A stretch of DNA of 64,000 nt, from assembly GCA_900550465.1 (NCBI GenBank), contig URSC01000004.1:128548-192547 (forward strand), read 5' to 3'. Origin of the DNA: an uncultured Alistipes sp. Lineage in GTDB: Bacteria > Bacteroidota > Bacteroidia > Bacteroidales > UBA932. Shown here in pieces: positions 42,090 to 49,549 of the stretch (position 1 is the first letter of the stretch; each line of letters begins with the position of its first letter). The translations under genes and the position numbers were made by a program. Under the pieces are notes generated by a model. It ran no database searches and was not told where the DNA came from. It worked only from the letters and a program-made list of their open reading frames with translations.

Positions 42090-43427
42090 TTGCAGAAGTC
42101 CCCAGAAAGAGTTATCTTTAGGCATAAAAACCTTGCAGAAAATGATAGGAAAATCCCCCGCCGCGACGAGCCGGAGCTGTTCCGCCCCTTGCTGTCCGAC
42201 TTCACAGACATGAGCCACGAGCTGGTCCTTCTCTCGGAGAGGATAGACTGGTCATACTTCGAGCGTGAGTTCTCACCGCTCTACTCCCGTACCGGCAAGC
42301 CAGCGATGCCCGTGCGTCTGATGGTGGACTGTCTCCTACTGAAGCACATGTACAACCTTGGGGACGAGACCCTTGCGAGTGCCTGGGTGATGAACGCCTA
42401 CATGCAGTACTTCTGCGGGGAGGCGTTCTTCCAGCACCGTTTTCCGTGCGACCCGAGCGACTTCGTCCATTTCCGTAGGCGCATCGGAGAGGGCGGCGTG
42501 GAGAAGATCTTCCGCCACAACGTGAGCCTTTTCGGGAAGCGCGCGAAGGAGAACCTCATGGTGTCAGACACAATGGTCCAGGGGAACAACACGGAGTTCC
42601 CGACGGACGCGGGCCAGTACAGAAAGGTGGTGGAAGGCTGCCGCCGGATAGCGTCCAAGGAGAATGTCGTTCAGCGCCAGAGCTATGTCCGTATGAGCCG
42701 TCAGCTTCTGCGGGACGGCTACAACGCCAGGAACCCCCGGCGCCGCAAGAAGGCGTCGTCGTCCCTCCGTAAGTTGCGCACCATAGCCGGCCGCGTTGTC
42801 CGCGAGCTGGAGCGCAACGGTGAACGCCTGGAGCTGTATAGGCGCGTTCCCGCGCAGCGCTGCAGCGACAAGGACAAGGTCCACAGCCTCCACAAGCCCT
42901 ACACCTCGTGCATCGCCAAGGGCAAGGCCGCGGTTCCTTACGAGTTCGGGAACAAGGTGGGCATCGTGAGCACGGCGAAGGAGCAGATCATCGTAGCGGT
43001 AAAGGCGTTCCGCGGGAACCCGAACGACGGCAACACGATAGAGCCCCTGCTGGAGCTGATGGAGTCCTACGGCATAAAACTCCCTGAGAGGCTTGCCTAT
43101 GACCGGGGATGCCGTGGCAAGAGAACAATAAAGGGAGTGCGGATACTGACTCCGGGCAGTCAGAGGAAGGGCGACACGGTTTCGGAGCGCAGGGCGGCCA
43201 TAGAGCCTCTTATCGGGCTCCTCAGGCAGAAGGAGAACTACCTGTGTGGAAGTTCTTCTCCCACTGTCAACGCGATGCTGGCCGCCGCGGCGTGGAACCT
43301 CAAGAAACTGATGAGGGAACTCGTCGACAGGCACCGCAGGGCTCTATTATGCCTTTGGAGACTTGTCTTCGAAAAGGGCTTGCACAACCGTATCACTGTT
43401 GCTGGCTTGGTAAAATGCGCTTCGTAA
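42090..43427 (+). CDS. IS5 family transposase
   Basis: This 445-aa DDE transposase is likely started at a TTG (42090), supported by an AAGGAG sequence 9 bases upstream. A DUF772-like N-terminal region contains YSRTGKPAMPVRLMVDCLLLKHMYNLGDE and a catalytic region has VSDTMVQGNNTEFP, then LAYDRGCRGK, then SERRAAIEPLIGLLRQK. Terminal inverted repeats were not found by eye, so element limits are unknown. The reading frame is intact. Confidence 0.85.
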   Translation: MQKSPERVIFRHKNLAENDRKIPRRDEPELFRPLLSDFTDMSHELVLLSERIDWSYFEREFSPLYSRTGKPAMPVRLMVDCLLLKHMYNLGDETLASAWVMNAYMQYFCGEAFFQHRFPCDPSDFVHFRRRIGEGGVEKIFRHNVSLFGKRAKENLMVSDTMVQGNNTEFPTDAGQYRKVVEGCRRIASKENVVQRQSYVRMSRQLLRDGYNARNPRRRKKASSSLRKLRTIAGRVVRELERNGERLELYRRVPAQRCSDKDKVHSLHKPYTSCIAKGKAAVPYEFGNKVGIVSTAKEQIIVAVKAFRGNPNDGNTIEPLLELMESYGIKLPERLAYDRGCRGKRTIKGVRILTPGSQRKGDTVSERRAAIEPLIGLLRQKENYLCGSSSPTVNAMLAAAAWNLKKLMRELVDRHRRALLCLWRLVFEKGLHNRITVAGLVKCAS

Positions 43428-43467
43428 GGAGCGACTAATTAAATGTATCAAATGTTAAATTATTATC

Positions 43468-44145
43468 ATGAATCTATTTGAAATGTTTGTGTCTTTTTTG
43501 GGTGGTAGCTTAACTACAGGTGTTGTTACGGCTTTAATCCAGAGAAACTATCAGAAAAAGAATGAGCAGAGAGAAATATATAAAAGTCTGAGAAACAGAT
43601 TGTGCCATTATAAGGATGATATTGGGGATATGTTAATTTCTTTCTATAAGGATACTTATTTACAATGCAATTTGATAGATAAAAGAACTAATGAAATTAA
43701 TAGAAAAGTTAATGACACCAGCCATCAAATTCATATTTTGAGTACACAAGAAGAATGTACATCATGTGAGAATCGAAATTCTGATAAATGTAATTTTCTT
43801 GCTAGTCATATTTGTGTGATAGATAAAAAGATTGAATCTATACAAAAAGAATGTAATGTGATAAAGCAAGATTTAGACAATTTTGAAAATGATTACTGGC
43901 AATCAAATGAGACGATTTATAATATAGTTAGTAAATATAAGAGTCTATCAAATGATTTGGGATTAATGAAGAACAAATCTATATCTTTGATCAAAATGAT
44001 AGGAGAAATTGATAAATATACGTTGCAATTGATATCAGTAATACAACAAAACAAAATTAATGGTAAAGACATAGTAAATCATTGCATTAAACTAACCGAA
44101 CAAATAAGTAAAGCTATTATGCAACTGGATAAAGATAATAATTGA
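43468..44145 (+). CDS. Hypothetical membrane-anchored coiled-coil protein
   Basis: This 225-aa protein is of unknown family. A hydrophobic segment at about residues 7-25 (FVSFLGGSLTTGVVTALIQ) is followed by a long Lys/Glu/Asn-rich helical region that should form coiled coils. A cysteine cluster C-x2-C-x6-C (about 93-103) suggests metal binding or disulfides. Base composition is far more AT-rich than the transposases on each side, so it is probably a surviving piece of an older accessory island. IS66 begins 15 bases after its stop. Confidence 0.6.
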   Translation: MNLFEMFVSFLGGSLTTGVVTALIQRNYQKKNEQREIYKSLRNRLCHYKDDIGDMLISFYKDTYLQCNLIDKRTNEINRKVNDTSHQIHILSTQEECTSCENRNSDKCNFLASHICVIDKKIESIQKECNVIKQDLDNFENDYWQSNETIYNIVSKYKSLSNDLGLMKNKSISLIKMIGEIDKYTLQLISVIQQNKINGKDIVNHCIKLTEQISKAIMQLDKDNN

Positions 44146-44226
44146 AAATATAGGAATATGGTAAGCGACCGGTGAAGTGCGTATAGCGAATTTATACCAG
44201 GCGAGGTATCTTCGCGCAAAAAAAAG

Positions 44227-44595
44227 ATGCTTACACGAGAAGAAATCGCAGAGATAGTTCAATACTGCAAGGAGAAAGGAGTCTCATACAAGAGCCGTCT
44301 GAAAGAAATCGGGATAGCCGAGTGGCGGTTCTATGAGAGCAAACGCAGATACGCCGAGGCTCAGGCCAGCGAGCGGGAATCAGGGGAGTTCCTCCAGCTG
44401 GTGCGAGGGAATGACAGCTTTCCGGAACCGGTGCTGACAGGCAGGAAAACAGGCAGAGGCAGGAGGTCTGGACAAGAGTCCATACCGATGAGCATAGAGA
44501 TGCGCACGCAGACAGGGGCGGTATTGCGGATCCGGGGCAACCTGGACGCGGCGATGATACAGGCAATAATCCAGGCGTCGTCGAGCCATGTTTAG
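44227..44595 (+). CDS. tnpA: IS66 TnpA
   Basis: This 122-aa protein is the first IS66 product. It has an N-terminal helix-turn-helix-like region (EEIAEIVQYCKEKGVSYKSR) and a C-terminal LRIRGNLDAAMIQAIIQA motif, characteristic of IS66 Orf1. It overlaps tnpB by 8 bases. Its role in transposition is accessory. Confidence 0.88.
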   Translation: MLTREEIAEIVQYCKEKGVSYKSRLKEIGIAEWRFYESKRRYAEAQASERESGEFLQLVRGNDSFPEPVLTGRKTGRGRRSGQESIPMSIEMRTQTGAVLRIRGNLDAAMIQAIIQASSSHV

Positions 44596-44956
44596 CCTGA
44601 ATGACAGCATGCGGTACCTGCTTTACAACAAGCCGACCGACATGCGCAAGAGTTACCATACCCTGTGCGGGCTTGTGACCAACGAGCTGGGATGTGACCC
44701 GTGCAACGGAGATGTCTATATCTTCATTAACAAGGCCAGGAACAGGATCAAGCTCCTGCATTGGGAGCCGGGCGGTCTGGTCCTGTACTGCAAGCTTCTA
44801 GAATCCGGGACCTTCGGCAAGCCCTCCGGTCTGGCGAAGGATGCCGTCAGCGGGAGGATAGAATGGAGCGAGCTGGTCATGGTAGTAGAGGGCATAATCG
44901 AACAGCCGGACAGCCGCAGACAGCGACTTGAGAATCTGAAGAAACTACGTAGATAA
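44588..44956 (+). CDS. tnpB: IS66 TnpB
   Basis: This 122-aa protein is the conserved IS66 Orf2: RYLLYNKPTDMRKSYHTLCGLV (about residues 9-30), VYIFINKARNRIKLLHWEPGGLVLY and KLLESGTF are diagnostic. It is an accessory transposition protein of unknown mechanism. It is intact. Confidence 0.95.
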   Translation: MFSLNDSMRYLLYNKPTDMRKSYHTLCGLVTNELGCDPCNGDVYIFINKARNRIKLLHWEPGGLVLYCKLLESGTFGKPSGLAKDAVSGRIEWSELVMVVEGIIEQPDSRRQRLENLKKLRR

Positions 44957-45038
44957 GTTCTCAAAAAGTGAAAGAAAAAGTGCCCCGGACTTGCGTATAT
45001 GGCACTTTTTTCGTACCTTTAAGCATTGAAAACAGAGG

Positions 45039-46622
45039 ATGGGACAAGCAGTCATGACAGTCGAGGAACAGCTGGCGGCAGCACTTGCGGAGGTGGAGAG
45101 TCTCCGTACGGCCATCGCTGAAAAGGACTGCATAATCCGGGACCTCCAGAACAGGCTTCTGTGGCTCCGCAAGAAAGTCTTCGGCCAGATGAGCGGGAAG
45201 GTCCTTCCTTCCGATCCCGCCCAGCTGTCACTGTTCGATGAGAAACATCTCACCGGCGAGGAACGTGCGCGGCTTGACAGGGAGGCCGAAGAAGCGGAAA
45301 AGACAATCACAAAGACAATAACTGTAAAAGCCAGGCCTTCCCGCAGGCCTCTTGACACCACCGGCCTTCCGGAGAAGGTCTTCCATATCTATCCGGACGG
45401 GGTTCTCGACGGAGACGGCAACCTCAAGGCTGAATATGTGGAGATAGGTACGGACGAGTCCTCCCGTCTCGAGAAGAGGCCGGCGGAGGTGTACATCCAC
45501 AAGGATGTCTTCCACAAGGTCATCCTCAAGTCGGACATCGGGACAAAGCATCCTGAAGACAGGGAGATACTCTCACCGGAACGTCCTCCCGCACCGGTAG
45601 CCAGATGTATGGCAGGTGCATCCGTCCTGTCCGACATCATAGTTGGGAAGTTCGTCTACCACCTTCCGTTCTACCGCCAGATACAGCAATACAGGGAGTG
45701 CGGGATAACGATAAGCGACTCCACGATGGGAGGATGGTATGAGGCGGCGGTGGAGAAGCTCAAGCTTCTGTACGACATCCTGCGGCGCCAGATACTCTCA
45801 AGCGAATACGTCCAGGTCGACGAGAGCGTGATACCGGTAATCGACAACGAGAAGCATAAGGCCAGAAAGGGTTACGAGTGGTGCGTCAGGGACGGAATCA
45901 CAGGGGATGTCATGTTCTGGTATGACAGGGGCAGCCGTGGGCATCACGTCGCCCGTGAAATCCTGGGCGGATACCGGGGAAACGTACAATGCGACGGCTA
46001 TGAGGCATATGACCAGTTTGAAAGGATGCCCGGGATAACCGTGCACGGCTGCTGGGCGCATGTCCGGAGAAAGTTCGTTGACTCGCTGAAGGAGAACGAA
46101 CGGCTTGCCATGGAGGGCATACTCTTCATAAGGAAGCTGTACAAGGTGGAGAGCGATGCGGACGACAAAGGCCTGAGCGCGGAAGAGCGCATGGAGCAAC
46201 GCTGTAAGATATCCTATCCTACAATCCTGATGTTCGAGAAGTGGATCGAGGAAACTTATGCGAAGGTCCTGCCCAAGAGCAGGCTCGGAGAGGCCCTTGC
46301 CTATGCCTACAGTCTTCTTCCCCGTCTGTCGCGCTACGTGAACGACGGCAGGATCAACATCGACAACAACCTCATCGAGAATGCCATCAGGCCGCTTGCT
46401 CTCGGCAGGAAGAACTATCTCTTCTGCGGCAACGACGCCTCCGCATATCGGGCAGCCATCGTATACTCCCTCATAGGCACCTGCAGGGCTGCAGGGGTCG
46501 ACCCGAGTACATGGATGGAGGATGTGCTCAGCAAACTGCCTTACTGGCAGCGCGACGGCAAGGACCTCGCGGGACTCCTGCCCAGAGCCTGGGCAAAGGA
46601 AAACCAAATCACTCCCAAGTAG
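45039..46622 (+). CDS. tnpC: IS66 transposase TnpC
   Basis: This 527-aa DDE transposase has an N-terminal leucine-zipper-like coil (about 4-45), a zinc-finger-like or DUF6444-type region and the DDE core: VQVDESVIPV (about residues 265-274), VQCDGYEAYDQF (about 318-329) and NNLIENAIRPLALGRKNYLF (about 447-466). An IS66_C tail follows. It is intact and full length, so the element may be active. Confidence 0.95.
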   Translation: MGQAVMTVEEQLAAALAEVESLRTAIAEKDCIIRDLQNRLLWLRKKVFGQMSGKVLPSDPAQLSLFDEKHLTGEERARLDREAEEAEKTITKTITVKARPSRRPLDTTGLPEKVFHIYPDGVLDGDGNLKAEYVEIGTDESSRLEKRPAEVYIHKDVFHKVILKSDIGTKHPEDREILSPERPPAPVARCMAGASVLSDIIVGKFVYHLPFYRQIQQYRECGITISDSTMGGWYEAAVEKLKLLYDILRRQILSSEYVQVDESVIPVIDNEKHKARKGYEWCVRDGITGDVMFWYDRGSRGHHVAREILGGYRGNVQCDGYEAYDQFERMPGITVHGCWAHVRRKFVDSLKENERLAMEGILFIRKLYKVESDADDKGLSAEERMEQRCKISYPTILMFEKWIEETYAKVLPKSRLGEALAYAYSLLPRLSRYVNDGRINIDNNLIENAIRPLALGRKNYLFCGNDASAYRAAIVYSLIGTCRAAGVDPSTWMEDVLSKLPYWQRDGKDLAGLLPRAWAKENQITPK

Positions 46623-46729
46623 TACAAACCAGGTCCGACTTGAGCCAACTTTATACAACTTGGAACTAGTAGGACCCAATAGTAATATTCTCTGTTCAAA
46701 TCAATACGGTATTTACCGGATGCTTACAC

Positions 46730-46806
46730 TTTTTATAGGTGAGCGAGCATCTTTTTGACCTTTTTAGGCTGGAATTACTGGCCGACCTTGCTCCGGAATA
46801 CCTAGT
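46730..46806 (+). repeat. Detached right end of the IS21 element
   Basis: These 77 bases are identical to 28838-28914, the right end of the intact IS21. Here the rest of the element is missing: IS66 ends 2 bases to the left. It is the scar of a second copy of the same IS21. Confidence 0.9.
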
Positions 46807-46976
46807 CAGAATCAGAACGTAAAGAATTTAGTTCTGTGATAGATGACACCATAGCACAATACTCCGAGGGACTTCCGTTGATGATAAGTATTCTGGAAGA
46901 CACAAAAGAACAACATGATGAATATCACGAAATAGACCGAACCGTGGTAGTGTTTCAAACAGTGTGTCCGGAGTAA
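46806..46976 (+). pseudogene. C-terminal remnant of a gene interrupted by the IS21 copy
   Basis: Immediately after the IS21 end a plus-strand frame is open for 56 codons with no start codon before Met26, ending at TAA 46974-46976. It reads as a normal soluble protein, for example RKEFSSVIDDTIAQYSEGLP and HEIDRTVVVFQTVCPE. It is probably the tail of a gene whose front was lost with the rest of the IS21. Its family is not recognisable. Confidence 0.5.
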
Positions 46977-47172
46977 GCCTGTAGGATAATAGATAATAGG
47001 TGTTATTTGCTAGAAAAATGTTATTTTGTCATTGTAGAATTAGATTAAAACGAGGAGATTAGCCTATTGATTCTCATATCTCAAAGCAACCGTTCTAGTA
47101 ATAAATCTGCGAAGTATGGTCTTGGATTGTTCCCGGTGGGTTCCGGTATTATTCTTTTGTTTTAGACTCTTG

Positions 47173-48300
47173 TCATTTTGGGAGGTATAACCAGAACTCT
47201 GCAGGCAGGTACACATTAGGTAAGTCAACCGCTTGAGCAAAGAGAGGGGCAATCTGGTTCGGATGGAACTTGGCAACTCCACATCCGACCTTAGTAACAA
47301 GAAATCGTAACTCAGGATGCTCAGAGGCATACTTAATAAAGGTATCCACATAAGAGGCAACTACTTCTATTCCTCCGTGCATTGTCGGAATGGCGTAGCA
47401 CTTACCAGTAGGTCCCGATCCAACGCCCCATTCGGCACCGAACTTCTGATACGCCTGACGAGCAGCACCACCGACATGTTTCCCTCCAATGTTGGAGCCA
47501 AATACAAACACTTCGTTATCAGCAAGCATCTCTATGCGGTCTGATGAAACACGAATCTTACTCTTGTCGAGATAATGTACGTTATCGGAGGGCGGAGGAG
47601 TCTGTTCTCTGGGTACAGATTCTGGAACAGCTGAAGCGGGAACATCAAACGGAAGAGACTCTGCGGATAGTCCCTCGACATCAACTTGAGGCTTATCACT
47701 CATAACCTGGTCGCAATAGTCCAGGTCTTTCCACTCATCTAATAGATTCAACTTGTCGACAAGATTGATAATCTCTACGTTGGACAGGTCAGTATGCGGT
47801 TCTGTTATGTCTGCTAATTTCTGTAGAAAATGGTCGTTGTCCGTAATATGGAGCCAGCTCTTTACTCTGCCGGATAACTGATTGTTGCACTTTATCGGCT
47901 GATTGAATACAATCAGAGCAGGAATATTCCGAAGAACCCTTTCAGATAAGATCATTCCATCAGACAGTCCCAGCTTGAGGTTAACATGGTTTACCTTTGC
48001 CTGTTGGTACGGATTCTTTCTTGAACCACCCTTCACGATGGTACCGTCTGCAAGCGTCCAACAGCCGTTCTCGACAGCCGTTACTTCACCTCCGTAATTC
48101 TTGAATTCAACGGAAATAACTGCGTCATTCTTAAATAGAATCCCGTCGATTTCGCTATCGTAAATGCTGTAATTGGCGACGAAGAGACATACTTCCGATC
48201 TGCTGGAATAATGCTTTTTAAGCATTTCACAGATTGCGCGATATTGCTCTCTTTCTGCAGTGAAAGAGTAGTCAGCAACTTTGTAAACGAGCAGGCCCAT
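47173..48300 (-). CDS. NERD nuclease domain fused to an A1S_2505-type domain
   Basis: This 375-aa protein is the last gene of the DarT operon. The N-terminus (about 12-150) is a NERD domain with SEIDGILF (Asp52) and VISVEFKNYGG (Glu65, Lys67), the PD-(D/E)xK-type metal site. A Pro/Ser-rich linker spans about 200-255. The C-terminus (about 262-365) matches A1S_2505-type phage proteins: VFVFGSNIGGKHVGGAARQA, YAIPT, and VTKVGCGVAKFHPNQIAPLF. That domain is of unknown function, though its glycine-rich loops resemble macrodomain ligand sites. It starts 2 bases after the macrodomain gene, so a role together with ADP-ribose chemistry is a reasonable inference. Confidence 0.8.
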   Translation of the reverse strand: MGLLVYKVADYSFTAEREQYRAICEMLKKHYSSRSEVCLFVANYSIYDSEIDGILFKNDAVISVEFKNYGGEVTAVENGCWTLADGTIVKGGSRKNPYQQAKVNHVNLKLGLSDGMILSERVLRNIPALIVFNQPIKCNNQLSGRVKSWLHITDNDHFLQKLADITEPHTDLSNVEIINLVDKLNLLDEWKDLDYCDQVMSDKPQVDVEGLSAESLPFDVPASAVPESVPREQTPPPSDNVHYLDKSKIRVSSDRIEMLADNEVFVFGSNIGGKHVGGAARQAYQKFGAEWGVGSGPTGKCYAIPTMHGGIEVVASYVDTFIKYASEHPELRFLVTKVGCGVAKFHPNQIAPLFAQAVDLPNVYLPAEFWLYLPK

Positions 48301-48302
48301 CT

Positions 48303-48992
48303 TTATAACAATTTTTGTTCTTTTTTATAATTCATAACCATCTTGAAACATCCTTCCATCGTCTTCATTCCGACACCATCATAATTGATCAATGCAATCA
48401 TGGATTTGATGTTGTCATCCTCCAACGCCTTATTCATTGCCCTGATTTGAGTGATGCTCCTTATGCCGCAAGCTTTTTTTTCTGTATCACCGATGGATTG
48501 CCAAGTGGTCTTGAATCTCTCAAACAAGTCATCAGGCGTCGAGGGGTCATAGTCGTATATCTCTACGGGGATATCGCAAGCGGAGAGGTATCTTTGCATC
48601 ACTGGCAAAACCTCGTCTTTGCTCAGTCCTCCATTGTTGGTGCCGAGCATTGGAAAAGCAATGGAGGTGATACCCTTTTCTTTGTAGGTCGTCACAAACT
48701 TTTCGAGTCCGAGTTCGATATACTCTAATTTGCTGGGGTATTTCCAATGAAACTTTGTGGGGAAGTTCAGAACCCAAGGTTCCTCTGGTTCACCTTTATA
48801 AAGCCAAAGTTTCCCGATACCGATCTGCTTTGACTTGCAGAACCCTTTGTAAATATCAAACATTAGAGGATAGCGCAACTTGAATACAAGTGCGATACCC
48901 TTGCCCATAACGCCGACGCAGTTGACGGTGTTCACAATCGTTTGGGCTTTTGTGTTGAAGATATTACCTCTAACTATCTTAATGTTATTCAT
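48303..48992 (-). CDS. DarG-like macrodomain protein (candidate antitoxin)
   Basis: The start is taken at 48992 (MNNIKIVRGNIF), giving 229 aa and an 8-base overlap with the gene before; an ATG at 49034 would add 14 residues. The macrodomain (about 1-150) is of the TARG1/DarG type: TIVNTVNCVGVMGKGIALVF (residues 19-38, with Lys31 in the position of the catalytic lysine) and FPMLGTNNGGLS. DarG removes ADP-ribose from thymidine in DNA and so reverses DarT. The C-terminal region (about 150-229) is shorter than that of typical DarG, which contains a DarT-binding domain. The DarT domain in the same operon strongly supports an antitoxin role. Confidence 0.88.
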   Translation of the reverse strand: MNNIKIVRGNIFNTKAQTIVNTVNCVGVMGKGIALVFKLRYPLMFDIYKGFCKSKQIGIGKLWLYKGEPEEPWVLNFPTKFHWKYPSKLEYIELGLEKFVTTYKEKGITSIAFPMLGTNNGGLSKDEVLPVMQRYLSACDIPVEIYDYDPSTPDDLFERFKTTWQSIGDTEKKACGIRSITQIRAMNKALEDDNIKSMIALINYDGVGMKTMEGCFKMVMNYKKEQKLL

Positions 48993-49548
48993 AGCCCTGA
49001 TTAATATTATGAATGTTGTATCCCTTAAGGTCACATACTATTGTACTAAGTTCCAATGGAATCCCATACCCCTTAATGTATTTAATATTAGGTATAGAAG
49101 TTATGTTTGACCTCAAATCGAAATTAATCGTCTCATAGTCAGCATAATCTAACACATATATATATCGATCTTTTGCTAAAGGAATGAAGTCATTTACGTT
49201 AGACTTGTTCTCACCATGAAAGTCAACAATTTTAATGTTGTTAAATAGAGACAATGGAGACAAGTTATCAATATTGCTGTTTATGTGTATGAATTCCATT
49301 TGGCATATACTATCAGCAATCTCTTCTGATATATGCTGCAAACGCGAATTAACAAATCTCTCAAGTTTCTTTAAATCTTCCTCGGGATTATTAGACTCCC
49401 ATTCCAATGCCTTGCATAATAAGAAATCCATTCCATATGAGTCATCATATAAGAATACATCAAGCGGGTACTGCAGCATTTTTAACAGCAGCCAGTTTTT
49501 ATATACAAGCTGTTTCCAATCGTTGTTTAGATTTAAAAAAAGTTCCAT
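48985..49548 (-). CDS. Hypothetical protein of the DarT operon
   Basis: This 187-aa protein is not recognised. It is rich in Asn, Ile, Leu and Asp with a two-part look: a helical N-terminus (about 1-85, NDWKQLVYKNWLLLKMLQYPL) and a strand-rich part with LRR-like spacing (about 90-187). It starts 1 base after the stop of the 1409-aa gene and overlaps the macrodomain gene. Placed between toxin and antitoxin genes, it could bind the repeat scaffold or substitute for the missing C-terminal domain of DarG. Nothing in the sequence proves this. Confidence 0.65.
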   Translation of the reverse strand: MELFLNLNNDWKQLVYKNWLLLKMLQYPLDVFLYDDSYGMDFLLCKALEWESNNPEEDLKKLERFVNSRLQHISEEIADSICQMEFIHINSNIDNLSPLSLFNNIKIVDFHGENKSNVNDFIPLAKDRYIYVLDYADYETINFDLRSNITSIPNIKYIKGYGIPLELSTIVCDLKGYNIHNINQGYE

Positions 49549-49549
49549 A

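Larger units (their letters stand above)
44161..46727 (+). mobile_element. IS66 family insertion sequence
   Basis: tnpA, tnpB and tnpC lie in the standard order. The left end begins GTAAGCGACCGGTGAA (44161) and the right end, read inward, begins GTAAGCATCCGGTAAA (ends at 46727), a matching imperfect terminal repeat GTAAGCnnCCGGTnAA. The flanking 8 bases differ, so no target duplication is present. The right side runs into a fragment of IS21, suggesting deletion or recombination after insertion. Confidence 0.85.

Noticed and set aside
42010..43470. Terminal inverted repeats of the IS5-type element
   Set aside because: I compared both flanks and found only a short hairpin (ACCCTTAAAAAGGGT at about 42034-42048) on the left with no partner on the right. 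Boundaries therefore remain undefined.
44153..46735. Target-site duplication of IS66
   Set aside because: The 8 bases before 44161 and after 46727 differ, so none can be claimed.
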